64,000 nt of DNA from Bacteroidales bacterium KHT7 (GCA_900102385.1 FNBQ01000007.1:62001-126000), one strand, 5' to 3'; counted from the stretch's first letter, positions 35,750 to 45,273 are shown. Made by a program: numbers and translations. The notes: a model not told the origin generated them from the sequence alone.

Positions 35750-36883
35750 ATGAAGAATATTGTTATTACTGGTGGAGCTGGTTTCATTGGCTCGCACGTT
35801 GTACGTCTGTTCGTAAACAAGTACCCTGAATATAACATCATCAATCTTGACAAGCTGACATACGCTGGTAATCTTGCCAACTTGAAGGATGTCGAGAACA
35901 AGCCAAACTATAAGTTTGTAAAGATGGATATCTGTGATTTCGATGCTTTTTACAAACTTATGCAGGACGAGAAGATTGATGGAATCATACATCTGGCTGC
36001 CGAGTCGCATGTTGACCGTTCAATCAAAGATCCGTTCACTTTTGCACGTACAAACGTGATGGGAACATTGAGCTTGCTTCAGGCTGCCAAGTTGTATTGG
36101 GAGTCGTTGCCAGAGAAGTACGAGGGCAAGCGCTTCTATCACATCTCAACAGATGAGGTTTACGGTGCTTTGAGCATGACTCACCCTGAGGGAATAGAGC
36201 CTCCTTTCACTACAAAGGCTTCTTCTTCAAAGCATCACGAGGCTTACGGCGAGGATTTCTTCTACGAAACTACGAAGTACAATCCTCATTCTCCATATTC
36301 GGCTTCTAAGGCAAGTTCTGACCACTTTGTCAGAGCGTTCCACGATACTTACGGAATGCCGACTATTGTTACAAACTGCTCAAACAACTACGGTCCTTAT
36401 CAGTTCCCGGAGAAGCTGATTCCGCTGTTCATCAACAACATTCGCAACCGCAAGCCTCTTCCTGTCTACGGAAAGGGCGAGAATGTGCGCGACTGGCTGT
36501 TTGTTGAGGATCATGCGCGTGCAATCGATGTGATTTTCCACAACGGAAAGATTGCCGAGACTTATAATATCGGTGGTTTCAACGAGTGGAAGAACATCGA
36601 CATCATCAAGGTGGTAATCAATACAGTAGACCGTTTGCTCGGTCGTAAGGAAGGCGAGGATATGAACCTCATAACTTACGTTACCGACCGCCTCGGACAT
36701 GATGCACGATATGCAATCGACTCAACAAAACTTCAGAAGGAGTTGGGTTGGGAGCCGTCTCTTCAGTTCGAGGAAGGAATTGAGAAGACTGTTAAGTGGT
36801 ACTTGGAAAATCAGGAGTGGATGGACAACATCACAAGCGGAGATTACGAAAAGTACTACGAATCAATGTACGCTGGAAGATAA
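35750..36883 (+). CDS. rfbB: dTDP-glucose 4,6-dehydratase
   Basis: The 377-residue short-chain dehydrogenase-type enzyme has GGAGFIGSHVVRLFV at residue 8, LDKLTYAGNLANL, HLAAESHVDRSI, the catalytic STDEVYG and the YSASKASSDHFV tyrosine-lysine pair; RDWLFVEDHARAID and YNIGGFNEW follow. It is slightly longer than enterobacterial RmlB, with an insertion around STDEVYGALSMTHPEGIEPP typical of Bacteroides-group sequences as I recall them. It converts dTDP-glucose to dTDP-4-keto-6-deoxyglucose. Its stop codon overlaps the ispD start by one base. Confidence 0.97.
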   Translation: MKNIVITGGAGFIGSHVVRLFVNKYPEYNIINLDKLTYAGNLANLKDVENKPNYKFVKMDICDFDAFYKLMQDEKIDGIIHLAAESHVDRSIKDPFTFARTNVMGTLSLLQAAKLYWESLPEKYEGKRFYHISTDEVYGALSMTHPEGIEPPFTTKASSSKHHEAYGEDFFYETTKYNPHSPYSASKASSDHFVRAFHDTYGMPTIVTNCSNNYGPYQFPEKLIPLFINNIRNRKPLPVYGKGENVRDWLFVEDHARAIDVIFHNGKIAETYNIGGFNEWKNIDIIKVVINTVDRLLGRKEGEDMNLITYVTDRLGHDARYAIDSTKLQKELGWEPSLQFEEGIEKTVKWYLENQEWMDNITSGDYEKYYESMYAGR

Positions 36884-37566
36884 TGAATATCGCTATATTG
36901 TTAGCTGCTGGCAGTGGTACCCGTCTTGGGGCATCACTGCCAAAGCAGTTTTTGGAGGTATGTGGAAAGACGATTCTCGAGCACACCGTCGAGGCTTTCG
37001 AATCGTCGGATGATATTGACGAGATTGCCATCGTTACACGCGAGGATTACGTTGAGAAGGTGAGCGAACTGATAGGCGAGAGACATCCGAAACTGAAGCG
37101 TGTGCTGATGGGTGGAAAGGAACGCTACCACAGCAGCATCGCCGCGATTGAGGCTTACACTAACGACGAGGACAACATCATGATTCACGATGCCGTCCGT
37201 CCGATGGTGAGCAAGCGCATAATCCGCGATTGTGTGGAAGCTCTGAAGATGTACGATGCCGTAGATGTTGCCGTTCCTGCCACCGATACTATTTTGCAGG
37301 TTGATGAGAACGGACTGATTTGCAACATTCCGCCTCGCAAGATGCTCAGAAACGTGCAGACACCGCAGTGCTTCAAGCGCAGGGTGATTGCCGAGGCTTA
37401 CCGACGAGGACTTGCCGACCCTGAGTTTGTTACGACCGACGACTGCGGAGTTGTGCACCGTTACATGCCCGAAGTTCCGATATTCATCGTGGACGGCGAG
37501 AGCACGAATATCAAGATTACGTTCAAAGAGGACATAAAGACATTCGAAAGTTATCTGAACCGCTGA
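36883..37566 (+). CDS. ispD: 2-C-methyl-D-erythritol 4-phosphate cytidylyltransferase
   Basis: The start at 36883 shares one base with the rfbB stop and gives 227 residues. LLAAGSGTRLGASLPKQFLE is the nucleotide-binding motif; MIHDAVRPMVSKRI, AVPATDTI, RNVQTPQCF and TTDDCGVV complete the IspD/TarI family pattern. IspD makes CDP-methylerythritol for isoprenoid (MEP) synthesis. TarI relatives use ribitol phosphate, but no TarJ-like dehydrogenase lies nearby, so IspD is the better reading. It may serve undecaprenyl carrier supply alongside the sugar nucleotides. The stop codon lies in the loop of the operon terminator. Confidence 0.85.
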   Translation: MNIAILLAAGSGTRLGASLPKQFLEVCGKTILEHTVEAFESSDDIDEIAIVTREDYVEKVSELIGERHPKLKRVLMGGKERYHSSIAAIEAYTNDEDNIMIHDAVRPMVSKRIIRDCVEALKMYDAVDVAVPATDTILQVDENGLICNIPPRKMLRNVQTPQCFKRRVIAEAYRRGLADPEFVTTDDCGVVHRYMPEVPIFIVDGESTNIKITFKEDIKTFESYLNR

Positions 37567-37584
37567 TATGCGGTTCTTTTTTTT
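37557..37584 (+). terminator. Terminator of the nucleotide-sugar operon
   Basis: GAACCGC (37557-37563) pairs with GCGGTTC (37570-37576); the six-base loop TGATAT includes the ispD stop, and eight T follow. Confidence 0.9.
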
Positions 37585-37612
37585 GCAGACTGTCGGAAAT
37601 GTATTATATTTG
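37582..37612 (+). promoter_or_regulatory. Promoter of the symporter gene
   Basis: The -33 TTTG (37582-37585) lies in the T-run of the preceding terminator, and the -7 TATATTTG (37605-37612) is 19 bases on: the best match in the window. The leader to the ATG at 37622 is only about 5 bases, which also argues against the upstream start at 37568. Confidence 0.7.
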
Positions 37613-37621
37613 CAGTCTATT

Positions 37622-39055
37622 ATGCATCTGATTGATTTTATAATATTTTTCCTTTTCACAGGAGGCATAGTGCTCTTTGGCTGTTCTTTTTTCAAGAAGA
37701 AGATTTCTTCGGAAGAGTTTGTGTCGGGTGGTCGCAACCTGCCTGGGTGGGTTGTCGGAATGTCAATATTTTCGACTTATGTAAGCAGCATAAGTTACTT
37801 GGGATATCCGGGCATGGCATACGCCGGAAACTGGAACGCGTTTGTTTTCAGTCTGTCGATACCGGTTGCCGCCCTTTTTGCCGTTATGTACTTTGTCCCA
37901 TTCTATCGCAATATGGGCTGCGTGTCGGCGTACAGTTATCTCGAAGAGCGATTCGGATTGTGGGCAAGACTGTACGCATCTGCCTGCTATCTGCTTACGC
38001 AAATGGCGCGCATCGGCACGATTCTGTTTCTGATGGCATTGCCGATGAACATTCTGCTTGGATGGGACTTGCAGCTTGTAATCGTATTGTCGTCAGTGGC
38101 AATAATAATGTATTCGATGTTCGGCGGAATAAAGGCGGTTATCTGGACCGAGGCTCTTCAAGGCATCGTTCTTATTGGTGGAACGATTGTTTGTATGCTT
38201 GTGCTGCTGTTTCAGACTCCGGGAGGACCGTCGAATGTTGTTGAGACGGCTTTGGCTGACGGCAAGTTTTCGCTTGGTAGTTTTTCGTTAGAACTTGGCA
38301 CTTCTACGTTCTGGGTTTGCTTCGTCTACGGAATATTCACAAATTTGCAGAATTACGGTATAGACCAGAGTTATGTGCAGCGGTATCATGCTGCCAAGAG
38401 CGAGAAGCAGGCAAAGTTCAGCGCGATGTTCAGTGCTTTTTTGTTCATCCCGGTGTCGGCATTCTTCTTTATGATTGGTACTTCGCTGTATGTATTCTAC
38501 AAGATGCAGCCCGACTTGCTGCCGGCAAGTATCGTCAAGGCTGATGATGTCTTTCCTTATTTCATTGTGCATCAGTTGCCTGTTGGATTGACGGGACTTT
38601 TGATAGCTTCGATTTTTGCGAGCGGAATGAGTACGGTGGCTACATCAATCTCATCCTCATCGACAATTATACTGACTGATTATTATGTGCGAGTGCGCTC
38701 GCTGGCTTCGGAGAAAGAACGCATCCATGTTCTGAAGATTTCGGGCGTGATTGTGGGCCTGATAGGAATCGTAGTGGCGATTCTGCTGTCGCACGTCGAT
38801 GGAATTCTCGATGCTTGGTGGAAACTATCGTCCGTCTTTAGCGGCGGAATGTTGGGATTATTCCTTCTGGCATTCGTGAGCAAGAAAGTGGGCAATATGG
38901 CGGCGGCTCTTGCCGTTATATGTGGAGTGGCGATAATCGGATTCATATCAATAGGAACGGTTCTTCACGGCTATCTTGCCATTGTGTTCGGCACGGTCGT
39001 GATATTCTGTTCGGGATTTCTCTTTACGATGATTTTAGACCGAAGGCGTAAGTAA
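37622..39055 (+). CDS. Sodium:solute symporter (SSS family)
   Basis: I place the start at 37622 (MHLIDFIIFFLFTGGIVLFG) because the promoter lies just upstream; the protein is then 477 residues with about 13 membrane helices. SGGRNLPGWVVGMSIFSTYV and FGGIKAVIWTEALQG are the hallmark SSS segments. YGIDQSYVQRYHAAKSEKQA and ASGMSTVATSISSSSTI (sodium-site serines) follow in order. Related carriers take up sialic acid, sugars or sugar acids with sodium. Its place directly before pectinolytic genes, with no terminator between, suggests import of a released monosaccharide. The substrate is inferred, not seen. Confidence 0.9.
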   Translation: MHLIDFIIFFLFTGGIVLFGCSFFKKKISSEEFVSGGRNLPGWVVGMSIFSTYVSSISYLGYPGMAYAGNWNAFVFSLSIPVAALFAVMYFVPFYRNMGCVSAYSYLEERFGLWARLYASACYLLTQMARIGTILFLMALPMNILLGWDLQLVIVLSSVAIIMYSMFGGIKAVIWTEALQGIVLIGGTIVCMLVLLFQTPGGPSNVVETALADGKFSLGSFSLELGTSTFWVCFVYGIFTNLQNYGIDQSYVQRYHAAKSEKQAKFSAMFSAFLFIPVSAFFFMIGTSLYVFYKMQPDLLPASIVKADDVFPYFIVHQLPVGLTGLLIASIFASGMSTVATSISSSSTIILTDYYVRVRSLASEKERIHVLKISGVIVGLIGIVVAILLSHVDGILDAWWKLSSVFSGGMLGLFLLAFVSKKVGNMAAALAVICGVAIIGFISIGTVLHGYLAIVFGTVVIFCSGFLFTMILDRRRK

Positions 39056-39120
39056 AAAATCGCTAACTATACGAAAAAAGATGATAACTTACTAATAAAA
39101 AATATAGGTAAAATACAAAT

Positions 39121-41235
39121 ATGAAGAATCTTATTTTAATTGCGGCAGGATTGTTGTCTGCCTCGTCGGTAATGGCGCAGAGTGGAGGTCTTACCGATAT
39201 GAGTAAAAGCAAGTTTTCGCAGATGAGCAACACTCCGCTCGGCGCAGTAAAGTGGACCGGCGGATTTTGGGGAGAACGATTTGGCGTGTACAGCAACACA
39301 TCGTTGCAGAGCATGTGGAATACATGGAACAATCCTGACGTGAGTCACGGATTCAGAAATTTTGAGATTGCCGCCGGCGATTGTCAGGGCGAGCACTGGG
39401 GACCTCCGTTCCACGATGGAGATATGTACAAGTGGCTCGAAGGCGTGGCATCGGTCTATGCCGTTACTAAGAATCCAGAACTCGACAAACTTATGGACTA
39501 CTTCATCGAGAGAGTGGCGAAGGCACAGCGCGCCGACGGATACATTCACACTCCGGTAATTATCGACGAGAAGAACAAGGGCGTTGATACACATTCGGGT
39601 AAGCAGCAGACTGTTATCGGCACAAAAGTGGGAGCCGAGAATGAGAAGGGAGCATTTGCCAACCGACTGAATTTTGAGACATATAATCTTGGTCATCTGA
39701 TGATGGCTGGCATCATGCACAAGCGTGCAACGGGCAAGACTACGCTGTTCAACTGTGCTGTTAAGGCTACCGATTTTCTTTGTCATTTTTACGAGACTGC
39801 TTCTGCCGAGTTGGCACGAAATGCCATCTGTCCGTCGCACTACATGGGCGTTGTTGAGATGTATCGCGAGACTGGCAACAAACGCTATCTGGAGTTGTCT
39901 AAGAATCTTATAAACATCCGCGGAATGGTTGAGAACGGAACTGATGACAATCAGGACAGAATACCGTTCCGTCAGCAATATAATGCAATGGGACATGCCG
40001 TGCGTTCAAACTATCTGTATGCCGGCGTTGCCGATGTGTATGCCGAGACTGGTGAGGAGCAACTGATGAAGAATCTTACAAGCATCTGGAAAGATATCGT
40101 CACACGAAAGATGTATATCACTGGCGCTTGCGGAGCGTTGTACGATGGCACATCGCCCGATGGAACCTGCTATGAGCCTGATTCAATACAGAAGGTTCAT
40201 CAGAGTTACGGACGGCCATATCAGTTGCCAAACAGTACGGCTCACAACGAGACTTGCGCCAACATCGGAAACATGCTTTTCAACTGGCGAATGTTAGAGG
40301 CTACGGGCGATGCAAAATATGCCGACATCGTGGAGACTGCGTTGTACAATAGCGTGTTGAGCGGCATCAGCCTCGACGGAAAGAAGTATTTCTATACCAA
40401 TCCGTTGCGCATCAGTGCCGACCTTCCTTACACGCTTCGCTGGCCAAAGGAGAGAACCGAATACATCAGTTGTTTCTGCTGTCCTCCAAACACGCTGAGA
40501 ACCGTTTGTCAGGCGCAGAACTACGCTTATTCGGTTGCCGACAAGACGCTTTTCTGCAATCTTTACGGCGAAAACACTCTCACAACCACTATTCAGGGCA
40601 TTGGCGATGTCGTTTTCGAACAGAAAACATCGTATCCGTGGGACGGCAACGTAACGCTCATTCTGACAAAAATAGCAAAGAGCAAGAACGCAGGAAAGTC
40701 GGCAAACATCAAGAACGAGATGACTCTTAACATGCGCGTGCCTGAATGGTGCGACGGCGCAGAACTGAGAGTTAACGGCGAGAAGATTGAGGGCGATTTC
40801 AAGGCAAATTCATACGCAGGCGTTAAGCGTGTTTGGAAGAAGGGCGACAAGGTTGAGTTTGTAATGCCGATGCGTGCCCGTTTGATGGAGGCGAATCCGT
40901 TGGCAGAGGAAATCAGAAATCAGATTGCCATCAAGCGCGGCCCGATTGTTTATTGCCTTGAAAGTCAGGATTTGCCATCGGGCGTAAAGATTGACGACGT
41001 GCTGATTCCATCGGACATCAAACTGACTCCGAAGAAAGTGAAGATTGACGGCAGCGACATCACCGCACTCGAAGGCGAGGTGAGCGTAAGCGACGAGGCC
41101 GACTGGAAGGGCACTCTGTATCGCGAAGTCGGCATATCAAAGAGAACCGTAAAGGTAAGTTTCATTCCATATTATGCGTGGGGCAACCGCGGAAAGGGTG
41201 AGATGACTGTATGGATGCCATTAGCAAGAAAATAA
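39121..41235 (+). CDS. GH127 family glycoside hydrolase (beta-L-arabinofuranosidase type)
   Basis: This 704-residue protein has a signal peptide ending ASSVMAQ. The catalytic (alpha/alpha)6 domain opens with WTGGFWGERFGVYSNTSL. Four features match the zinc-thiolate site of the B. longum enzyme HypBA1: Glu377 and Cys379 in HNETCANIG, and Cys451, Cys453 and Cys454 in CFCCPPNTLR; the nucleophile is the middle Cys. A beta-sandwich C-terminal part follows. GH127 enzymes remove beta-L-arabinofuranose, and some act on aceric acid of rhamnogalacturonan-II. It is followed after 2 bases by a beta-helix gene and then GH78. The enzyme probably acts in the periplasm. Confidence 0.9.
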   Translation: MKNLILIAAGLLSASSVMAQSGGLTDMSKSKFSQMSNTPLGAVKWTGGFWGERFGVYSNTSLQSMWNTWNNPDVSHGFRNFEIAAGDCQGEHWGPPFHDGDMYKWLEGVASVYAVTKNPELDKLMDYFIERVAKAQRADGYIHTPVIIDEKNKGVDTHSGKQQTVIGTKVGAENEKGAFANRLNFETYNLGHLMMAGIMHKRATGKTTLFNCAVKATDFLCHFYETASAELARNAICPSHYMGVVEMYRETGNKRYLELSKNLINIRGMVENGTDDNQDRIPFRQQYNAMGHAVRSNYLYAGVADVYAETGEEQLMKNLTSIWKDIVTRKMYITGACGALYDGTSPDGTCYEPDSIQKVHQSYGRPYQLPNSTAHNETCANIGNMLFNWRMLEATGDAKYADIVETALYNSVLSGISLDGKKYFYTNPLRISADLPYTLRWPKERTEYISCFCCPPNTLRTVCQAQNYAYSVADKTLFCNLYGENTLTTTIQGIGDVVFEQKTSYPWDGNVTLILTKIAKSKNAGKSANIKNEMTLNMRVPEWCDGAELRVNGEKIEGDFKANSYAGVKRVWKKGDKVEFVMPMRARLMEANPLAEEIRNQIAIKRGPIVYCLESQDLPSGVKIDDVLIPSDIKLTPKKVKIDGSDITALEGEVSVSDEADWKGTLYREVGISKRTVKVSFIPYYAWGNRGKGEMTVWMPLARK

Positions 41236-41237
41236 AT

Positions 41238-43103
41238 ATGAAGAATTTTATTACCACAGCCTTGCTGCTTTGCTCGGCTTTGGCTTATGGACAGACTGTC
41301 TATGTGTCGCCTAACGGAAACGATGCCAATGACGGCTCGGCTGGCAGTCCTAAGGCAACGCTGGCAGGAGCGTTTCGCGCTATTCGTGCGCTTCCTGGCG
41401 AGCCTGATTTGAAGGACGGACAGAAAGTTCCTTCAGTCAGCGAGCCGAAGAAAATCGTGATGGCGTCGGGCGAGTACAACGTCTACGAGCCGATTTTCGT
41501 CCGTCCCGAGGACAGCGACGTGGTTGTCGAGGGCAACGGAGCCGTAATCTCTGGCGGTGTAAAAATCGGCGGCTGGAAGAAACATGGCAAACTCTTGGTT
41601 GCCGACGTGCCCGATTTCTGCGGACGCCCGTTCAGTTTCCGCCAATTGTATGTAAACGGAAAGAAGGCTGTACGCGCCCGCGATGTCGACGATTTCGACA
41701 AGATGGCAAGAGTCAAGTCGCTCGACAAACCCAACCAGATTTTGTACGTTCCGGCAACGCCCGCAATCAAGAAACTAAAGCAGAGCGGCGTTGGATATGC
41801 CGAAATGGTGCTTCACGAGATGTGGTGCGTGGCAAATCTGCGCATCAAGTCGATTGAAATAAAGGGCGACAGTGCTGCCGTAACGTTCCATCAGCCGGAG
41901 AGCAAGATTCAGTTTGAGCATCCTTGGCCGTGTCCGATGATTACGACCGACGGACACAACTCGGCTTTCTATCTCACGAACTCGATGGCGCTTCTCGACA
42001 AGCCAGGCGAGTGGTTTCACGATATAAAATCGAACAAACTTTATTATTATCCGAAGTCGGGCGAGGTGGTGAAGGAAGCCGTCGTTCCAGCCGTCGAGAC
42101 ACTTCTCAGAGTTGAAGGGACGATTGATTCTCCAGTCAAGAATGTCGTGTTCAAGAATCTTACATTCAGCCATTCAACGTGGATGCGCCCGACCGAGAAG
42201 GGGCACGTTCCGCTACAGGCTGGAATGTATCTGACCGATGCCTACAAACTGCGTCCGAGCATCATCCGCCCAGACCGAAATCATAAGCTCGACAATCAGG
42301 GTTGGCTTGGCAGACCGGCATCAGCCGTTGTCGTTAAGGCGGCAAGCGGAATCAGTTTCGAAGAATGTGCGTTTGCGCATCTCGGCTCGTCGGGAATAGA
42401 CTACGAATGGGCAACGGAAGGCGGAAACATCATCGGCTGCACGTTCGATGACATCGCAGGAAACGGCATCGTTGCCGGAAGTTTCTCGCCTGAGGCGTTC
42501 GAGACTCACCAGCCTTACGACCCTTCAGACGGTCGCGAGGTTTGCCGTGGTCTGAACATCGTAAATAATAAGATTTCCGACGTAACCAACGAGGATTGGG
42601 GAACGCTTGGCATCTGCGCCGGATTTGTGCGCGATGTGGTTATTGCCCACAACGAGATAAGCGAGGTGTCGTACAGCGGAATAAACCTTGGCTGGGGCTG
42701 GACGCAGAGCGTAAACTGTATGCGCGGCAACGAGGTGTACCGAAACGTGATTCACCATTATGCCAAGCACATGTACGATTGCGCCGGAATCTACACTTTG
42801 GGGGCGCAGCCAAAGACGTTCGTAACCGGAAATGTGGTTTACAGCATCTATCATCCGTCGTATGCGCACGACCCTAACCATTGGTTCTATCTTTATACCG
42901 ATGAGGGCTCAAGTTTTATAACCCTCACCGACAACTGGACCGAAGGCGACAAATTTCTGAAGAATGCTACCGGTCCGGGCAACGTGTGGGAGAATAACGG
43001 TCCGGAAGTGAGCGACAGTATAAAATCGCTTGCAGGAATCAGAAAAAACATCGACATCGATGCTCTGCGAAAGGAGATTAGGACAAGAAAAAGCAAGAAA
43101 TAA
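41238..43103 (+). CDS. GH141-like right-handed beta-helix glycosidase
   Basis: The 621-residue protein starts at the ATG 2 bases after the GH127 stop; the earlier in-frame ATG at 41211 overlaps that gene and precedes the signal peptide (MKNFITTALLLCSALAYGQ). The mature start TVYVSPNGNDANDGSAGSP is followed by MASGEYNVYEPIFV and a beta-solenoid with repeated SGIDYEWATEGGNIIGCTFDD-like turns (seen around residues 385-410 and 480-530). The layout fits GH141 (fucosidase/xylanase) proteins of pectin loci, but many unclassified beta-helix proteins look alike, so the family number is tentative. Position between GH127 and GH78 supports it. Confidence 0.7.
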   Translation: MKNFITTALLLCSALAYGQTVYVSPNGNDANDGSAGSPKATLAGAFRAIRALPGEPDLKDGQKVPSVSEPKKIVMASGEYNVYEPIFVRPEDSDVVVEGNGAVISGGVKIGGWKKHGKLLVADVPDFCGRPFSFRQLYVNGKKAVRARDVDDFDKMARVKSLDKPNQILYVPATPAIKKLKQSGVGYAEMVLHEMWCVANLRIKSIEIKGDSAAVTFHQPESKIQFEHPWPCPMITTDGHNSAFYLTNSMALLDKPGEWFHDIKSNKLYYYPKSGEVVKEAVVPAVETLLRVEGTIDSPVKNVVFKNLTFSHSTWMRPTEKGHVPLQAGMYLTDAYKLRPSIIRPDRNHKLDNQGWLGRPASAVVVKAASGISFEECAFAHLGSSGIDYEWATEGGNIIGCTFDDIAGNGIVAGSFSPEAFETHQPYDPSDGREVCRGLNIVNNKISDVTNEDWGTLGICAGFVRDVVIAHNEISEVSYSGINLGWGWTQSVNCMRGNEVYRNVIHHYAKHMYDCAGIYTLGAQPKTFVTGNVVYSIYHPSYAHDPNHWFYLYTDEGSSFITLTDNWTEGDKFLKNATGPGNVWENNGPEVSDSIKSLAGIRKNIDIDALRKEIRTRKSKK

Positions 43104-43118
43104 AACTCAGATAAACAA

Positions 43119-45260
43119 ATGAACAAATTATATTTAACACTGATGGCTTTTGCGATGAGTGCCGCAGCCTCTGCCCAGACTTGGATTTGGTATCCGGGCG
43201 ACTATGAGATTTGGCTCGGAAACAAGATGAACAACCGACGCACCGAGCGAGGCGCGTTCTTCCCTCCGTTCTGGAAGACCGACACGCACTATCCGGTTGT
43301 TGAATTCAGCACGAAGATTGACCTTGCCGCCGACGAGGAGGTAGAAATTGCTTCGGAAGGCAAGTTCAACATCAAACTCGACGGAAAACTTCAGTTCGGA
43401 ATGCCGTCGAAGTTCCGTCTTCCTGCCGGAAAACATTCACTCAACATAAAGGTGTGGAACCAGAATACTCCGCCGGCAATCTTCGTAAGCGGAAAGACCG
43501 TGAAGAGCGGTTCGGACTGGAAGGTTACATACGAGGACAAAGAATGGATTGATGAGAGCGGAAAGGCAAGCGACACATCGGCAACAGTCTACATGCCAGC
43601 CGGTTGCTGGAACTTTAATTCGGCAGAAGAGAAGCCTTCGGAGTTCTCTCTTTCGCGCAAGCCGATGGATGCCGTTCAGAAGAAATCAGCTAAAGACGGA
43701 ATGTTGTTCGACTTCGGAAAAGAAACATTCGGCTATCTCACTCTGAAGAATGTCGAGGGCAACGGCACGGTCAGCATCTACTACGGCGAAAGTCCCGAGG
43801 AGGCGTTGGATACCGAGCATTGCGAGACACTCGACAAGATAAGCTACACGGCATCAGAAATAACTGATTTGGCTGTGAACGATGCCACCGCGCGAAAGCC
43901 GGAATACACGCTCGGCAATAGCAAGGCTTTCCGTTATGTCTATGTTGTTGCCGACAATGGCATGAAAGTTGGCGACGTTGGCATGGACTACGAGTTCAGT
44001 AAGGTTGATTATCGAGGCTCGTTCAAGTGCAGCGACGATGAACTGAACAATATCTGGAACGTGGGAGCATACACAATGCACCTCACCACGCGCGAGTTTT
44101 TTATCGACGGAATAAAGCGCGACCGCTGGGTGTGGAGTGGCGATGCCGTTCAAAGCTATCTGATGAACTACTATCTGTTCTTTGACAGCGAGACGGTTAA
44201 GCGAACCACATGGCAACTCCGTGGAAAAGACCCTGTTACGAGCCACATTAATACAATTATGGATTATACATTCTATTGGTTTGTAGGAATATACGACTAT
44301 TACATGTATACCGGCGACAAAGAATTTGTAAAGCAGATTTATCCGCGCATGCAGTCGCTTATGGAATATGTGATGGGCAGAACAAACAAGAACGGAATGG
44401 TTGAGGGCATGACAGGTGACTGGGTGTTTGTTGATTGGGCTGACGGCTATCTCGACAAAAAGGGCGAACTCTCTTTCGAGCAGGTTCTTTTCTGCCGAAG
44501 CCTTCAGACAATGGCACTCTGTGCTGATTTGGCAGGCGAGAAGGCCGATGCCGAGAAATTCTCTAAACTTGCCGTAAGCCTAAAGGCAAAGTTGATGCCA
44601 GCCTTCTGGAATGAAGAGAAGAAAGCTCTGGTTCACAACAGGGTTAACGGCAGTCAGAGTTACGCTGTTACGCGATATTCAAATATGTTCAGCGTATTCT
44701 TCGACTATTTTACCGATGAACAGAAGCAGCAGATAAAGAAGAGCGTTCTGCTTAACAACAATATTCTTGGCATAACAACGCCTTACATGCGGTTCTACGA
44801 ACTCGAGGCTCTCTGTCAGCTTGGCGAGCACGACAACGTGATGAAGGAGATGAAGAACTACTGGGGCGGAATGTTGAAGGAAGGCGCAACAAGTTTCTGG
44901 GAGAAGTACAACCCGACAGAGAAGGGCACTCAGCACTTGGAGATGTACGGTCGCCCTTACGGAAAGAGCCTCTGCCACGCATGGGGAGCAAGTCCGATAT
45001 ATCTTCTGGGCAAGTATTATCTCGGCGTGCGTCCAACCAAGCCGGGATACGAGGAATATGTTGTAGAGCCTCATCTCGGCGGTCTTAAATGGATAGAAGG
45101 CGATGTGCCAACGCCAAACGGCTGCATTCACGTTTACATGGACAAGAAAGTCGTAAAGGTTAAGTCAGGCGAGGGCAAGGGAACGATAATCGTAAAGACT
45201 AAGAACGGCAAGAAAATCGTTTCTGTTCCGGCAGGCGAAGAAGTAAGCGTAAAACTCTGA
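43119..45260 (+). CDS. GH78 family alpha-L-rhamnosidase
   Basis: This 713-residue protein has a signal peptide ending ASAQ. Two N-terminal beta-sandwich domains precede an (alpha/alpha)6 barrel. DGIKRDRWVWSGDA (Asp330-Asp342) is the GH78 general-acid region, and Glu595 in ATSFWEKY is the likely general base. FRYVYVV and FGYLTLK lie before them. PTPNGCIHV in the C-terminal domain is also typical. It would release terminal alpha-L-rhamnose from pectic side chains in the periplasm. It is the last gene of the glycosidase run and is followed by a terminator. It is compact compared with many GH78 proteins of 800-1100 residues. Confidence 0.9.
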   Translation: MNKLYLTLMAFAMSAAASAQTWIWYPGDYEIWLGNKMNNRRTERGAFFPPFWKTDTHYPVVEFSTKIDLAADEEVEIASEGKFNIKLDGKLQFGMPSKFRLPAGKHSLNIKVWNQNTPPAIFVSGKTVKSGSDWKVTYEDKEWIDESGKASDTSATVYMPAGCWNFNSAEEKPSEFSLSRKPMDAVQKKSAKDGMLFDFGKETFGYLTLKNVEGNGTVSIYYGESPEEALDTEHCETLDKISYTASEITDLAVNDATARKPEYTLGNSKAFRYVYVVADNGMKVGDVGMDYEFSKVDYRGSFKCSDDELNNIWNVGAYTMHLTTREFFIDGIKRDRWVWSGDAVQSYLMNYYLFFDSETVKRTTWQLRGKDPVTSHINTIMDYTFYWFVGIYDYYMYTGDKEFVKQIYPRMQSLMEYVMGRTNKNGMVEGMTGDWVFVDWADGYLDKKGELSFEQVLFCRSLQTMALCADLAGEKADAEKFSKLAVSLKAKLMPAFWNEEKKALVHNRVNGSQSYAVTRYSNMFSVFFDYFTDEQKQQIKKSVLLNNNILGITTPYMRFYELEALCQLGEHDNVMKEMKNYWGGMLKEGATSFWEKYNPTEKGTQHLEMYGRPYGKSLCHAWGASPIYLLGKYYLGVRPTKPGYEEYVVEPHLGGLKWIEGDVPTPNGCIHVYMDKKVVKVKSGEGKGTIIVKTKNGKKIVSVPAGEEVSVKL

Positions 45261-45273
45261 TAATGCAAAATAT

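Noticed and set aside
37568-37621. Upstream start for the symporter
   Set aside because: The extra 18 codons overlap the terminator T-run and promoter; the start at 37622 gives a normal first membrane helix.
36934-37737. 267-codon minus-strand open frame opposite ispD and the symporter start
   Set aside because: It runs across two genes, a terminator and a promoter, and has no protein-like features.
39136-39996. 286-codon minus-strand open frame opposite the GH127 gene
   Set aside because: It is a shadow: the plus-strand protein has a signal peptide and complete catalytic residues, and the minus frame shows no family features.
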